DNA of 64,000 bases from Vitellaria paradoxa (GCA_019916065.1 CM034241.1:24899340-24963339); one strand, 5' to 3'. Counted from the first letter of the stretch, positions 46,719-58,583 are shown. The notes: generated by a model not told the origin, from the sequence alone. A program made the numbers and translations.

Positions 46719-46990
46719 TGATTACACTCGAAAAGTGTAATTACAAACGACACTTTTGCACACTCATTTACATGTTTTACTATGTTTTCCTCATGATTTA
46801 TCACTATTTTATCACTTACGAAAACCATTTTGTCAATCGCAGGAAAAATGGTGAATTCAACGAAGAAGACAGTGATTTTGACAACTCCAAGGAGGAAGGA
46901 AACAAAGGAGAACAAAGCGTGTCAACAACGGTTCAAACTTCCCCAAGAGTTGGCTTAAATGGAGGAGCAAACATTGAAGAAATCTATACA

Positions 46991-47177
46991 CTGTGGTCCG
47001 GACCCCCTTGCTTGACGGTCCCGACCACAGAAAGCTGGAACTGTTGAAGAGAATTTCATGTACACTGTGGTCCGGACCCCCTTGCTTGACGGTCCCGACC
47101 ACAGAAAGCTCGCCTTCCAGCCGATTGAAGAAACCACGCACTGTGGTCCGGACCCCCTGAGGGACGGTCCGGACCCC
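46991..47177 (+). repeat. U3 array of three GGTCCGGACC hairpin units (5' LTR)
   Basis: Units lie at 46991-47030, 47065-47104 and 47141-47177. In the first two, CTGTGGTCCGGACC pairs with GGTCCCGACCACAG over 14 positions with one C-C mismatch and a 12-nt loop. The third has GGTCCGGACC twice, around CCCTGAGGG. The array ends 54 bp before the TATA box. The 3' LTR has the same at 58921-59107. Confidence 0.9.
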
Positions 47178-47230
47178 CCTATACGGAATTGTTGCTCCGC
47201 GTTTTGACTAATTAGGGTTTTGTGTTTGCT

Positions 47231-47238
47231 TATATATA
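47231..47238 (+). promoter_or_regulatory. TATA box of element D LTR
   Basis: TATATATA followed by GATACTCTGTAG is the best TATA candidate in the LTR. It lies just after the hairpin array, so transcription of the element likely starts some 30 bp downstream. Confidence 0.6.
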
Positions 47239-48631
47239 TGATACTCTGTAGCCGAATGAGAGGGGGCTGCTACATATTGTTCTTCTTCCTCTTCTCCTAC
47301 TTCTCTTAGGTTTAAGTTTAGTTTTAGGTATTTATTTATTGGAAGATTTTGAAGATTTTTTATTCGTGAATGTTACTACTTTACGTACTCCAAGTTTTTA
47401 AGACGATTGTCATTGCGATTGCTACTCAAGTTCTTAATTCAAAGTTCGTTTTCAAGTAAGTTAATATTTCATTCTTGCTCTTCATTAGTTTTTGAATGTT
47501 CTTGGATGATTTTTATGATTAATGCCATTAGTTTGTTTAATTTTTGGATGCTTTAAAATATTAGGGTTTCGTTTAGAGTTTGATATGAATGCTGCACGTC
47601 TTGATCTTAAGGTTTAATTTTAATTAATCCAGTATTTCGTTTTGGTTCATTATTATTAATTGAATGTTCGTAGGTAGGTTTTACATTCATTAGGACTGTT
47701 TTAATTACGTTTTTGAAGCTTTAACAGTTATGTCTTCATCTAAGCCTGTTAAGTTGTTTCAAAGCATGCTAGGGTAAAAACCTTTGTTCTTGATTCACTG
47801 AATCAATGAAGGGTAATTTGTTATGAACTGAGGGATGTGTGTAGATCCTTCACATGGGTTTCAAAAGCCTATGTGAAGTGATCTACTATTTTCAAACTTG
47901 ATTTGTTGTTTGGAAAACCTTTGAAAACAAGAGTGTTTGTTCATATTCTCTGTAATCACTGATAAACACTCTTGATTATAATTTTCTTGATAATTTTTAA
48001 ACAATTTAAATCTAGATTTGAACTCGAGTATTTTTATCAGAAAATCTTTCCAGTTTTATCTTCCATAATAAGACGTGAGTTTAAAACTGTGTATCGAGGA
48101 ATTTTGGAATGTATTGAAAATCTTTCCCAATCCATAGATCCTTTGACGTGAACTATGGATTGTATTTAAAATCATCCCTTGGTGAAATAACAGATTACTT
48201 GGAATTGTGAAGGTTGAATCAAGAACCCTTTTTTTTATTAGAATTTCAATTTGATAAAATCACTGCTTTAAATTTCTTATAAATCTTGTTTGCAATTAGA
48301 TTAGATTACTCTTTAAATTTAAGTTTAGTAATTTTAATTTGCTGAGTTGTTTAAATTAGTTCGAATTTTATTTAGGTTGAAACATTCCTTTAATTAGTAA
48401 TTACTTTGTTTTTAGTTTAATTTCTCAAATTTCAACTCTATCAAATCCAATTTAAGTTAATTGCAACTTTAATTCTAATTCAATCCTACAATTCATATTT
48501 GAACTTAGAAACTGAAACACATAGGCTTCCCTGTGGATTCGACCTCGGACTCACCGAGATTAAAACTACACCGCACACCCTTGCACTTGGGGGTTAATTA
48601 GCACTGCACTATTTACGAGCGGTCAAGTTTT

Positions 48632-48649
48632 TGGCGCCGTTGCCGGGGA
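48632..48649 (+). promoter_or_regulatory. Primer-binding site, tRNA-Asp (element D)
   Basis: TGGCGCCGTTGCCGGGGA is an 18-nt perfect complement of the 3' end of plant tRNA-Asp including CCA. It lies six bases after the LTR. Confidence 0.93.
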
Positions 48650-48698
48650 GCCAAATTTTAGTTTTTAGGTTGTTTCTATTTTAAGTTAATTTTCTTTC

Positions 48699-48701
<3 letters not shown>

Positions 48702-48744
<43 letters not shown>

Positions 48745-48803
48745 TTTTGATCCAAATTAGTATTCTGTGGTCCCGACCGTTTACACTCTGGTCCGGACCA
48801 CAG
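48702..48803 (+). other. Leader A41 run and inverted hairpin unit before gag
   Basis: An uninterrupted run of 41 A lies at 48702-48742. At 48765-48803 CTGTGGTCCCGACC and GGTCCGGACCACAG form the U3 hairpin in reverse order, ending 29 bp before the gag ATG. Both would be in the genomic RNA leader. Confidence 0.8.
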
Positions 48804-48832
48804 TACCCTTTCTCTGATTCTTTTCCTAGCTT

Positions 48833-51800
48833 ATGAGCAATTGGATTCGAGGGGAAGACGGTAGATTACAGCGTCCTGATCCCTTAGCTATTCCTTTAGA
48901 ATTAGAGTCCTCTTTAGGAGAAACTCAAACTCCTAGAATTCCTACTCCACCATTAGAAATGGCTGCTGAAGATCAAGCTGTCGCAGCAAGACAATCCTTG
49001 AGAGATATCTTACAGCAGAATAGGCATACTCCTGAATCCTGCATAGTTTGGCCTGTAAACCAAACTTTTCACTTTAAACCAGGGATGATCCAATTGTTAC
49101 CTACTTTCCATGGGATGGATTCTGAGAATCCATATGACCACTTAACTCGCTTTAGGAACATTTGTGTCACTATAAAGGATCAAGGATGCCAAATAGAGCT
49201 GGTATTTCTTAAGTTATTCCCATTTTCATTGCAAGATAAGGCTGCTAGATGGTTTGAATTCCTACCATCTAATTCCATTCGCACCTGGGATGAAATGCAA
49301 GCCAAATTCTTAAAGAAATTTTTCCCACCTAATAGAACTGATGCAATTCAGCATCAGATTTTGAACTTCACTTCACAACATGGTGAGACATTCTACCAAA
49401 GTTGGGAGAGGTTTAAAACTCTCTTACATTCCTGTCCTCACCATGGATTTGAAGTCTGGCGTCTAGCGAGCATCTTCTACGGAGCCCTGACACCACAATT
49501 GAAACAATTTGTGGAAACAATGTGCAATGGGCAGTTTTACGATAAAACCCCTGAAGAAGCTTATGAATATCTTGAATTCTTAGCTGAAAATGCACAAACT
49601 TGGGATACCACGGGACCTCAGAATACTCAGAATATTAATGGTACTCCTATTCGAGGTTTGCATCACTTAAGTGAAACCGATGATCTTAAGGCAAAACTAG
49701 CAACTCTGACCCGAGAAATAGAGACCCTTAAGATTAAAAAGGACACACCTATAGTTAAAGAACCCATAGCAAATGTCTATTGCGTAGCTTGTGATAGCCA
49801 ATCTCATAGAACGGATGATTGTCCTAGTATGCCCCTGTGTAGAGAAGTCGTGCAAAATCAGCTATCTAGTGAACTTCCTATCCATGCAATAAACCAATAC
49901 CGACCTCCATATCGTGGACAGAATTTGGGAGGAAATCCCTATTCTGAAACATATAATCCGGGTGTGAGGAACCATCCAAATTTTAGTTGGAGAAATGATG
50001 GAGCAGCTCAAATGCCACAATCTTATCACCCTCCACCTCCTCCAAATCCTCAGGTTTCAGTCACTAATCCAGGATTGCCTCAGAATGTGGGACCTTCTCA
50101 TACTCCATATATTCCCCCAAATAAGAGGTCCACAGAAGAAACACTTCAACAATACATGAACACACAATCCACACTTTGGGCTCAAAATAATAGAACTTTG
50201 GACGACATTAGGGGACAGTTGACTCTTTTAACCCAAACGTTGACTACACAACCTAAAGGTCAATTCCCTGCTCAACCACGTCCAAATCCAATTGCCCAAG
50301 TGAAAAATGTTGAAGGGTCTTCCAATATGCCTGGCAATATTGAGCAGGTACAAAACATCACGACGCTTAGGAGTGGTAAAACTATAGATAAAACCATTCA
50401 CCCTAAGATGGTTGAGGTTAGGGAAGAGTTAGAACCTAAGCGGATGTTGGAAGATAATAGGAGGGAAGGAAAACAACCCATAGGCATGGAAGAAGAAAAA
50501 GCTAAGAGGGAAGAGGAATCTAAGAAAGAGAAGAGTGAGGACGAAAAAGGGGAGAATCAAAAGGAAAAAGAATCTATCTTAGTGCCTAGGGAGTATATCC
50601 CTAAAGCACCATTTCCCCAAAGGTTCTTGAAAGCTAAGAGAGAAGCTCAAGCAGCTGAATTGCTAGAGGTTTTTAAACAAGTGAAAATCAATATACCTCT
50701 TTTAGATGCAATTAAACAAATCCCAGTGTATGCAAAATTCTTGAAAGAGCTATGCACTGTGAAGAGGGGACTGAATGTTAAGGAAAAAGCTTTCCTAACA
50801 GAACAAGCAAGTGCTATTCTTCAATGTCGCACACCCCCGAAATATAAGGACCCTGGGTGTCCTACTATCTCTTGTTATATAGGGAAATTCTTTGTTAGTC
50901 GAGCACTTCTTGATTTAGGAGCTAGTGTGAACTTACTTCCCTATTCAGTGTACGAGCAACTAGGGTTAGGAGAGATTAAACCTACCCGTGTGACTCTACA
51001 ACTTGCAGATAGATCTATAAAAGTCCCACGAGGTATAGTTGAAGATGTACTGGTGCAAGTGGAAAATTTTTATTTTCCGGTGGATTTTATAATCCTTGAT
51101 ACACAACCACTAACCAGTTTGTCAGCACCTGATCAGACACCTGTGATTCTTGGACGTCCATTTTTAGCAACGTCGAATGCTTTGATTAATTGTAGGAATG
51201 GATCCATGAAGATGTCCTTTGGTAACATAGAGTTTGAAACAAATATCTTTCATGTTGCCAAACAACCAAAAGAGGTGGCTGAAGTACAAGAGGTAGACGT
51301 AGTAGAAACCATTGTTCAGAATTACGTTGATAGGGAATTCATAGAAGACCCTCTAGAAAGAATACTATGCAGTGGTATAGAAAAAGGGGATTTTATGATA
51401 CCTAGTGAACTTAGCAACATGCTATATGAATGGTTAGACGTTTGCCCATTAATGTCGATAGGTAATTGGAAACCGATGTTTGAAAATCTAGGGCCACTAT
51501 TGAACAAAGCTCAATCTTCGAATGTGAAAGCCCCAAGTCCCGATAGGAAACCATTACCTTCGAATTTAAAGTATGCTTTTCTAGGTGAAGGAGAAACATA
51601 CCCTGTAGTAATATCTTCTGAATTGGCTACTGACCAAGAACATATTTTGATAGAGCTGTTAAAATCCCATAAGAAAGCATTAGGGTGGTCAGTGGCAGAT
51701 TTAACAGGTATAAGTCCACTCCTTTGCACACATTACATTTATTTAGAAGAGGGCGCCAAGCCGGTACGACAAATGCAAAGAAGGCTCAATCCAAATATGA

Positions 51801-53032
51801 AAGAGGTAGTACGGGCTGAGGTACTAAAGTTGCTTGATGTAGGGATAATTTACCCAATTTCTGATTCCCAATGGGTAAGTCCTACGCAAGTGGTACCTAA
51901 GAAGTCAGGTATTACCGTAGTTCGGAATGAAAATAATGAGCTAGTCCCAACGAGAGTGCAAACTGGCTGGCGAGTATGCATTGATTATAGGAAACTCAAT
52001 GCAAGTACTAGAAAAGACCACTTTCCTCTTCCATTCTTAGATCAAGTTTTAGAAAGAGTGGCTGGGCATGCTTATTACTGCTTTTTAGATGGCTATTCGG
52101 GCTATAACCAAATAGAGGTAGCTTTAGAGGATCAATCCAAAACTACATTCACCTGTCCATTTGGCACCTTTGCATACAAACGAATGCCGTTTGGCCTATG
52201 TAATGCACCTGCCACTTTTCAGCGTTGCATGATTAGCATATTTAGTGAGATGGTAGAAGAGATCGTCGAAGTATTTATGGACGATTTCTCTGTCTATGGT
52301 GACTCATTCGAGCAATGCTTGCACCACCTTGATCTAGTATTAACTCGATGCGAGGAAAAGAACCTTGTCCTTAACTGGGAAAAGTGTCATTTTATGGTGA
52401 CACAAGGCATTGTTCTGGGGCACATAGTTTCAAGAGAAGGTATTCAGGTAGATCAGGCGAAAGTAGAGCTGATTCAAAAGCTTCCCAAACCCCAATCTGG
52501 AAAAGATATTAGATCTTTCTTGGGACATGCTGGATTCTATCGAAGGTTCATTCAATCATTTAGTGAAATTTCCAGACCTTTGTGTAAATTACTAACACAA
52601 GATACATCATTTGAATGGACTGATCAATGCCAGCAAGCTTTTGAAAAACTCAAGGGATGTCTAACTACAGCTCCTATTTTACAAACTCCTGATTGGTCAC
52701 TGCCATTCGAATTGATGTGCGATGCTAGTGACCATGCTATTGGAGCTGTACTAGGACAGAGAAGAGATAAAAAAGCACATGTGATTTATTATGCTAGTAA
52801 GACCCTTAATGACACTCAAAAGAACTACACAACAACTGAAAAAGAATTACTAGCAGTTGTCTTTGCCCTTGAGAAATTTCGATCTTATCTCATTGGTTCA
52901 ACAGTCATCATCTTCACTGACCATTCTGCACTTAAGTACCTGTTGACCAAGAAAGAAGCCAAACCACGATTACTCCGATGGATATTGCTACTACAAGAGT
53001 TTGACCTCGAAATAAAGATAAGAAAGGTGTAG
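48833..53032 (+). CDS. Element D Gag-Pol polyprotein up to RNase H, ended by frameshift
   Basis: A frame of 1399 codons. Residues about 60-260 are the Retrotrans_gag core ([35 protein letters not shown]). A CCHC knuckle [14 protein letters not shown] spans residues 317-330. A Pro/Gln region and a charged Lys/Glu segment lead to the aspartic protease with [12 protein letters not shown] (Asp694), the form usual in Athila. RT follows with [34 protein letters not shown] and FMDDFSVYG (residues 1148-1156). RNase H has [29 protein letters not shown] and [10 protein letters not shown]. The frame ends at TAG 53030-53032, a few codons after the EFDLEI block. A single missing base at about 53007-53011 shifts it out of the integrase frame, so Gag-RT-RNase H could still be made but not integrase. 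ATG 48833 is the first one after the leader hairpin. Confidence 0.93.
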   Translation: MSNWIRGEDGRLQRPDPLAIPLELESSLGETQTPRIPTPPLEMAAEDQAVAARQSLRDILQQNRHTPESCIVWPVNQTFHFKPGMIQLLPTFHGMDSENPYDHLTRFRNICVTIKDQGCQIELVFLKLFPFSLQDKAARWFEFLPSNSIRTWDEMQAKFLKKFFPPNRTDAIQHQILNFTSQHGETFYQSWERFKTLLHSCPHHGFEVWRLASIFYGALTPQLKQFVETMCNGQFYDKTPEEAYEYLEFLAENAQTWDTTGPQNTQNINGTPIRGLHHLSETDDLKAKLATLTREIETLKIKKDTPIVKEPIANVYCVACDSQSHRTDDCPSMPLCREVVQNQLSSELPIHAINQYRPPYRGQNLGGNPYSETYNPGVRNHPNFSWRNDGAAQMPQSYHPPPPPNPQVSVTNPGLPQNVGPSHTPYIPPNKRSTEETLQQYMNTQSTLWAQNNRTLDDIRGQLTLLTQTLTTQPKGQFPAQPRPNPIAQVKNVEGSSNMPGNIEQVQNITTLRSGKTIDKTIHPKMVEVREELEPKRMLEDNRREGKQPIGMEEEKAKREEESKKEKSEDEKGENQKEKESILVPREYIPKAPFPQRFLKAKREAQAAELLEVFKQVKINIPLLDAIKQIPVYAKFLKELCTVKRGLNVKEKAFLTEQASAILQCRTPPKYKDPGCPTISCYIGKFFVSRALLDLGASVNLLPYSVYEQLGLGEIKPTRVTLQLADRSIKVPRGIVEDVLVQVENFYFPVDFIILDTQPLTSLSAPDQTPVILGRPFLATSNALINCRNGSMKMSFGNIEFETNIFHVAKQPKEVAEVQEVDVVETIVQNYVDREFIEDPLERILCSGIEKGDFMIPSELSNMLYEWLDVCPLMSIGNWKPMFENLGPLLNKAQSSNVKAPSPDRKPLPSNLKYAFLGEGETYPVVISSELATDQEHILIELLKSHKKALGWSVADLTGISPLLCTHYIYLEEGAKPVRQMQRRLNPNMKEVVRAEVLKLLDVGIIYPISDSQWVSPTQVVPKKSGITVVRNENNELVPTRVQTGWRVCIDYRKLNASTRKDHFPLPFLDQVLERVAGHAYYCFLDGYSGYNQIEVALEDQSKTTFTCPFGTFAYKRMPFGLCNAPATFQRCMISIFSEMVEEIVEVFMDDFSVYGDSFEQCLHHLDLVLTRCEEKNLVLNWEKCHFMVTQGIVLGHIVSREGIQVDQAKVELIQKLPKPQSGKDIRSFLGHAGFYRRFIQSFSEISRPLCKLLTQDTSFEWTDQCQQAFEKLKGCLTTAPILQTPDWSLPFELMCDASDHAIGAVLGQRRDKKAHVIYYASKTLNDTQKNYTTTEKELLAVVFALEKFRSYLIGSTVIIFTDHSALKYLLTKKEAKPRLLRWILLLQEFDLEIKIRKV

Positions 53033-53037
53033 AGAAC

Positions 53038-54456
53038 GTGGTGGCGGATCATTTGTCACGTTTACCAGTTGAAGTCTATCCTAAAGATGATACTCAAATC
53101 AATGATAGCTTCCCTGATGATCAGCTATTTCATGTGCCAGCAATAACAGCCTCTACCCCTCCTTGGTATGCTGATATTGCTAACTACTTAGTGACAAGAC
53201 AAATCCCGGATGAATGGACTTCTAAAGATAGGAAGAAATTCCTTAGGAATGTAAGAGTTTTCTTTTGGGATGATCCGTATTTATTTAAATATTGCCCTGA
53301 CCAAGTTATCCGTAGGTGTATTCCTGACTGGGAAGTCCAAGGAATAATTGAGTTCTGCCATTCTCAAGCGTGTGGTGGCCATTTTTCCACGAACAAAACA
53401 GCTGCAAAGATATTACAATGTGGATTCTATTGGCCTACGTTATTTAAGGATGTTCATCAATTCTGTACCACCTGTGACAGATGTCAACGGCTAGGTAGCT
53501 TGACTCGTAGGAACATGATGCCTCTATCTCCTATTCTTGTTTTGGAAATATTTGATTGTTGGGGAATAGACTTCATGGGTCCTTTTCCAAGCTCCTTTGG
53601 GTATGAATTCATATTAGTAGGAGTTGATTACGTTTCTAAATGGGTAGAAGCAGTAGCTGCTAAGACAAACGACCATAAAGTAGTTCTTAAATTCCTCCAT
53701 GAAAACATATTTTCACGCTTCGGGGTACCTCGAGCAATAATTAGTGATGGGGGGAAACATTTTTGTAACCGACCTGTAGGCACTCTATTTCTTAAATATG
53801 GGGTGGCACATAAAGTAGGAACTCCATATCACCCCCAGACGAGTGGCCAGGTAGAGCTTGCGAACAGGGAAATTAAGACAATCCTAGAAAAGACGGTTAA
53901 TCCTAACCGCAAGGATTGGTCACTACGATTGACAGATTCCCTATGGGCATATCGCACTGCATATAAAACTACCTTAGGAATGTCTCCCTACAGGTTAGTT
54001 TACGGTAAACCATGCCATTTGCCCGTTGAATTAGAACATAAAGCTTATTGGGCAATTAAGAACTTCAACTTTAATCTTGATGAGGCGGGGTTACACCGTA
54101 AACTACAAATTGCAGAAATGGAAGAGTTACGGAATGACGCTTATGAGAATGCCTTACTATCTAAAGAGAGGATAAAGAAAATACATGATCGGCATATTGC
54201 TCGACGATCATTTCATGAAGGCCAAAAAGTATTACTTTATCGCTCACGACTTCATCTATTCCCAGGGAAACTACAATCTAGGTGGTCAGGTCCTTTCATA
54301 GTAACGCATGTATCAGATCATGGAGCCATTGAGATTGAAAATCCAAAGAATAAACATCGTTTTAAGGTGAATGGGCATAAGTTGAAACCATACTTACAAA
54401 ACTTTGCGGCTTGCATCGAAACATGGGATCTTTTAGATCCCCCTCCTTATGAATAG
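53038..54456 (+). CDS. Element D integrase, downstream part of pol after frameshift
   Basis: An open frame of about 472 codons in the next frame begins with [11 protein letters not shown], the linker after RNase H, and has no proper ATG start, so it is the rest of pol. The HHCC zinc finger comprises the residues around [10 protein letters not shown] and [11 protein letters not shown]. The catalytic core has WGIDFMGPF (Asp), ISDGGKHF (Asp) and [13 protein letters not shown] (Glu), all intact. The C-terminal domain includes [19 protein letters not shown] and [12 protein letters not shown] and ends DPPPYE. Integrase inserts the cDNA. It cannot be expressed fused to RT in this copy unless ribosomes shift frame at the junction. 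Confidence 0.93.
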   Translation: MVADHLSRLPVEVYPKDDTQINDSFPDDQLFHVPAITASTPPWYADIANYLVTRQIPDEWTSKDRKKFLRNVRVFFWDDPYLFKYCPDQVIRRCIPDWEVQGIIEFCHSQACGGHFSTNKTAAKILQCGFYWPTLFKDVHQFCTTCDRCQRLGSLTRRNMMPLSPILVLEIFDCWGIDFMGPFPSSFGYEFILVGVDYVSKWVEAVAAKTNDHKVVLKFLHENIFSRFGVPRAIISDGGKHFCNRPVGTLFLKYGVAHKVGTPYHPQTSGQVELANREIKTILEKTVNPNRKDWSLRLTDSLWAYRTAYKTTLGMSPYRLVYGKPCHLPVELEHKAYWAIKNFNFNLDEAGLHRKLQIAEMEELRNDAYENALLSKERIKKIHDRHIARRSFHEGQKVLLYRSRLHLFPGKLQSRWSGPFIVTHVSDHGAIEIENPKNKHRFKVNGHKLKPYLQNFAACIETWDLLDPPPYE

Positions 54457-54596
54457 TCCGCATTCAAGTATTTGTAGTGTATATTAGTAGATCTAGGTTA
54501 GCTTGCCGTTTATTTATTTTAGTTTTTTTCCTTTTTAGTTAGTATTATTAGGAAAATTGAGAGAATTAGAGCAACAAGCAAGACTTAGAGCCATTA

Positions 54597-54695
54597 CTGT
54601 GGTCCGGACCCCCTAGGGAATGGTCCGGACCCTGCAAGGAAGGAGGTAGGCCGAGCATACTGTGGTCCGGACCCCCTGAGGGACGGTCCGGACCC
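54597..54695 (+). promoter_or_regulatory. Two GGTCCGGACC hairpin units in the pol to extra-ORF spacer
   Basis: Units at 54597-54632 and 54660-54695 each hold CTGTGGTCCGGACC followed by a second TGGTCCGGACC or CGGTCCGGACC around CCCTAGGG or CCCTGAGGG. They match the third U3 unit. Element C has its own palindrome array in the same spacer, followed by a TATA box; here only TTTAAGG follows, at about 54703. Confidence 0.75.
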
Positions 54696-55231
54696 TGCGG
54701 GTGTCTTTAAGGCAGATCGGGTTCCTTTTCAGCTCAATTCGACAGCCCTATCTTCACTCCTCTTGTCAATATTCCCTCTCTCTAGCAAAATATAACCTAG
54801 AAATCTTCTACCCGTGCGAGATTCTTCAAAAAAAGAAGTTGATTCAACTCCTATTTCAGCCGAAATCAACAATTTTCTGCACTTTCACATCATCTATAAG
54901 GTATGTCTTCTCCATTCTTCAAGCCCTAGTTCGGTTCTTCCATATTTGTTCACCTCAAGCTTCAAAGCTTCAAGAGTTATGTTCTATCTCACCAAAACAC
55001 TTTCTTTGGACATTAATATTCAAGGGTAGTATTAGTTTGAATTAGTTTCCAAAGTTCGCAATTTTTCTCTACCGTGGGTTTGATTTGGATCCATAAGAAC
55101 ATTGTTTGGTGATTTGGTGCTATTTCTTAAGTATTTTGTTTAATTGTCATTAGAATGGGGCCACCACATTTGGGTGGACATAGGATTGATTAGAATGATT
55201 CATTATTTCTCCTTGTTGGGTTGTAGTTCCC

Positions 55232-56317
55232 ATGCCCCCACGGACTAAGCATGCGGCCAATCGACGATTTGAGCCTGTCTTTGATAGAAATCGATTTTGG
55301 AGGGCAGAAGCTGAACTTAGTTATGATGACAATTGGGTAAACAAACCAGTAGTGGTTGAACGGTATTGGAATATTGAACATTTCAAAAGTGAAGACTTTC
55401 TATTAGAACAAAACTTTGAGGGGCGACAATGGCTCGGTATAGCTAAGTTCAATGCCTACTGTGTGGTTGACTTGGTTCGAGAATTCTTTGCTAATTTCAA
55501 AGAAGGATCCATTAGTAAGAGACGAGGAAGAGAACGCCTTGTCAGTTGGGTTAGGGGAGTTGAAATCATTCTTACACCAGATGATTTAGCCCAAGTTTTT
55601 CAATTACCCCGGGTTCAAAGGCCCGAATTTTCTTATCCAGATGAAAGGACACCACCTTTCCTGAATTTAGTGTCAGAAATCGTCTCAGAAGGACAAGAAT
55701 GGGAGGCAGAATATAGAAAGCCAACCTCAATACTTGCTGATAAATACTGGGCTCTGCACATGTTTTCTTGCACCAATTTACTTCCTCAAAATCGAAATTC
55801 AGACTGCACACCTCTTAGGGCCAGATTGATCTATGCAATTGGTACTGGAATGACTATTGATTTACCCTCCTACCTATGGAACCATATTGCTTATGTTTGC
55901 GAGCAACCTAACTCGTTGACAGCTTTGCCCTTTGGAGGGGCCCTCACAGAGATCTTTCGGAGGAAGGGGGCCCAGGTTACGGATGATATGCCTATAGCCT
56001 TGGGATTGCAACCATTTACCATAACTTCTTATTCCAAATCCCGTGGCAACATGGCTACTAAAAAGAGGAAAGCCACAACGGTTCATGAACATACGTCAGC
56101 ACCTATATTGGAGGAAACCGAGGAGGGACAGGAAGTCACCAATACTGAGTTGGCTGATCGGCTTGATGTTTTAGAAGGGCGCATGGATCACATAGAGAAA
56201 AATCAAGAAGAAGATCATCAGTTGCTCCTACGCATCCAGCAGTCTCAACAGACCCAGGAACATTTGCTGCAAAGTGTCCTGGATCACCTTCGTGACTCTT
56301 TTCCACCTCCACAGTGA
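55232..56317 (+). CDS. Extra 3' ORF of element D ('env-like' position, putative plant transposon protein)
   Basis: An intact 361-codon ORF. The N-terminus is basic (PPRTKHAANRRFEPVFDRNR). The conserved middle includes FAN..EGSISKRRGRERLVSWVRGV, EIILTPDDLAQVFQLPRV and CTPLRARLIYAIGTGMTIDL, the domain found in Athila extra ORFs and in many plant transposon-derived proteins. A KKRKA nuclear-localisation-like motif is near residue 278. The last 65 residues (ELADRLDVLEGRMDHIEKNQ and after) look like a coiled coil. No signal peptide or transmembrane helix was seen, so the label envelope is by position only. It may have its own promoter or be made from a spliced RNA. Function unknown. Confidence 0.85.
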   Translation: MPPRTKHAANRRFEPVFDRNRFWRAEAELSYDDNWVNKPVVVERYWNIEHFKSEDFLLEQNFEGRQWLGIAKFNAYCVVDLVREFFANFKEGSISKRRGRERLVSWVRGVEIILTPDDLAQVFQLPRVQRPEFSYPDERTPPFLNLVSEIVSEGQEWEAEYRKPTSILADKYWALHMFSCTNLLPQNRNSDCTPLRARLIYAIGTGMTIDLPSYLWNHIAYVCEQPNSLTALPFGGALTEIFRRKGAQVTDDMPIALGLQPFTITSYSKSRGNMATKKRKATTVHEHTSAPILEETEEGQEVTNTELADRLDVLEGRMDHIEKNQEEDHQLLLRIQQSQQTQEHLLQSVLDHLRDSFPPPQ

Positions 56318-56906
56318 GAGGACCTTGTTATCTTTGGGTTCTGAGAGTTTAGGATTTTGATCACTCATTGTGTAACTTGTTACTCCTAAAACTCTTTAGG
56401 GTGCATTTATTTTTTTGGGATGTAATTACTGGATACTTATGCTACTTTTGATTCTATGATGGTGTATTATGCCTTATTTGCTTTATGTTAATTTCCTTGT
56501 GCTTGGATGAACTATCACCATTGAGTTTTTTTTCTTCTGAGAAGGGGAGTGCTAACAGTAAGGTTGAAAATGGAATTGACAATAATTTAAATAAATCGAA
56601 TGTGGATGATTATAGAATTCCTTTACAGTTTTTATTTGAATTTCGGCAAACATTTAGACCTGAAGGATGCTATCAGAAGGTACGTTCCTTTCCATTTTTA
56701 TTTTATTTTATTTTCTTTTTGTCCCGTTTTTTTTATTTTAATTTATTCTTATGTTACTATTATTAACCACTTGCATTGCCATGATTATTTCCATTCTTAG
56801 TGGTTAATCTGATAGATGCATGTTCAGTCTTAGTTATGCTTTACTGTTATTATACCTCATCATGCTCACTTTGCACACTACATCCTCACATATACTTCAT
56901 AGTTTT

Positions 56907-56946
56907 CACATTGAGGACAATGTGACATTTAAGTTGGGGGGTAGGG
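56907..56946 (+). promoter_or_regulatory. Internal polypurine tract with AGGA-loop hairpin (element D)
   Basis: CACATTG-AGGA-CAATGTG (56907-56924) is a perfect 7-bp stem with a 4-nt loop, followed by AAGTTGGGGGGTAGGG (56931-56946). The core AAGTTGGGGGGT is identical to the 3' tract at 58636-58648, so it may be a second plus-strand primer. Confidence 0.7.
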
Positions 56947-57559
56947 TCGCATGATGAAAAGATTTTACATGAATGAGAAATTTTTTTTTTTTTTTTTGAA
57001 ATTTTGAAAATCATTGTTATTTATGACTTTCTTGAATTTGCATGACTAGACTGTATATGTGTTCTCTTAACTAGTTTAATGTTAGTATCAGTCATGAAAA
57101 TAATGAATGGTTTGGTTTCAATCTTGAAGAGGGCACTTTAATTCAAATTGAGTTTAAAATTGCCTATTGCATTGATAACTTGTCATTTTGAAACCATTAT
57201 ATGAAAATGTATTAAGGATTTGAATTCACGGGAATTAGTCATTCAAGTATGCCAAGATATAGGTGGAGACTTAAAACCCCATACTTTTGTGAGCTTTAGA
57301 GCCTACTCTTTTAGTCTCGAGGGTTTTATACTTCAATTCTTTATGACTTATTTCATCTCACTTTTCTTGAATAGCTTCATTACATTACTTTGTTTTGGTA
57401 TTAAATGCACAAGATGCTATTTTTGATTTACATGTCTGGGTCAATGCCTCTAAAAAAAAAGTGTTAGAAACCTAGAGAGTGATGTTAGGCCATCTTTCAT
57501 ACATTTGGAAGCTTATAACTTTTCTTTTATTACATTACCCTTGGAGCCACTTTGAAGCC

Positions 57560-57725
57560 TATGAAAATATATATATATATATATATATATGAAATTTCTT
57601 GTTTTAGCCACATTGATGTCCTTTTAGCCTTAGATATATAGGTGAGCCCACCCTTGCATGTCTTGGGATGTTTGTGCAAGAATTGAAACAAGGTGTATAA
57701 GGGAGGAGCTTATATTAGAAAATGT

Positions 57726-57781
<56 letters not shown>

Positions 57782-57830
57782 GACATAGCAATTCATAAGT
57801 TCATTATTATTAGTCCCATGAAAAAAAAAA
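57560..57830 (+). repeat. AT microsatellite and A51 run in element D 3' region
   Basis: An AT run lies near 57568-57590, an uninterrupted run of 51 A at 57728-57778 and a shorter A-run near 57820. The whole stretch 56947-58463 is non-coding and otherwise unremarkable. Confidence 0.85.
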
Positions 57831-58463
57831 AATATATTAACAATAAGAACAGCTTCAATGTTTAGTATTCAAGGAGTTGAAAAGAGAGAAGTTGGGGGGT
57901 TTGTCATTGCACTATCGTTGTAATCCTTAGACATGCACTTTGATTTTCCTATCCTTTGTTTGTCTAACCAATACCCCATGGCCAAGCTACAACCTAGTAA
58001 AGACCTAATGGACTTTAGGTGAACAACACTTATAAGAGCATTGATCTATTTCATGTGGTTGATAATAGTTCTCTTGTAATGCATTAATACATTCCATTCA
58101 TGAAGCTATGCAACACTCCATATCTTAATTCTTTCAGTCACTTCGTGAATTGGGTTCATTGCACTTATTTGACATTGCATTCTAGCATGAACCATGAGAG
58201 TAACCTTGTTCGAGTGATTTTATTTGTGAGTGGGCATCCTGGTGAGAATTGAAGTCAAAGCCACAATCTTAGAGCATATTTGATGACTATTTTGAATGAA
58301 TGATATGAATTGATACATTTGAATTAATGGGTTGAGAATTAGGTAAGTTTAACATGCATTGGGAGGTTTTATGCCATTTTGGGTGTAGTGACTAATTCTT
58401 TATTGAGATTGAACCAGAAATTGTTTGAAAGACTTTTACTACACATTGAACTAGTTTATTGAA

Positions 58464-58583
58464 TTTTGTGGGTAGATTCACTGCAAACCTTCACGAGACC
58501 TTACTCGTCCACTAGGGGGAACCTAGGGGTTTAAAGGGCTTGCTACACGTAGCTAAGTGTAGCCGTGTTTCCAACGAAAAGAG
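58464..58583 (+). other. Conserved pre-PPT block shared by D and E
   Basis: About 95% identical by eye to the complement of 28337-28461 in element E. It includes CTTACTCGTCCACTAGGGGG and the stem GCTACAC/GTGTAGC with an 8-nt spacer. It lies just upstream of the PPT hairpin. Confidence 0.75.

Larger units (their letters stand above)
46719..48625 (+). repeat. 5' LTR of element D
   Basis: It starts TGATTACACTCGAAAAGTGT (a terminal inverted repeat ATTACACT/AGTGTAAT) and ends CGAGCGGTCA. U3 contains three hairpin units (46991-47177). A TATA box TATATATA lies at 47231-47238. U5 holds CCTGTGGATTCGACCTCGG, shared with element E. Confidence 0.95.

Noticed and set aside
46991..47177. CRISPR-like array
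   Set aside because: Three irregularly spaced units inside an LTR with no unique spacer pattern; a plant retrotransposon repeat.
50900..50940. Inactive protease in element D because the motif is DLG and not DTG/DSG
   Set aside because: DLGAS is the usual form in Athila-like elements, so it is not a sign of decay.
48833..53032. Programmed frameshift separating RT-RNase H from integrase
   Set aside because: Athila-like elements normally encode gag-pol in one frame and the stop follows a simple 1-nt loss; a random mutation is the simpler reading, pending sister copies.
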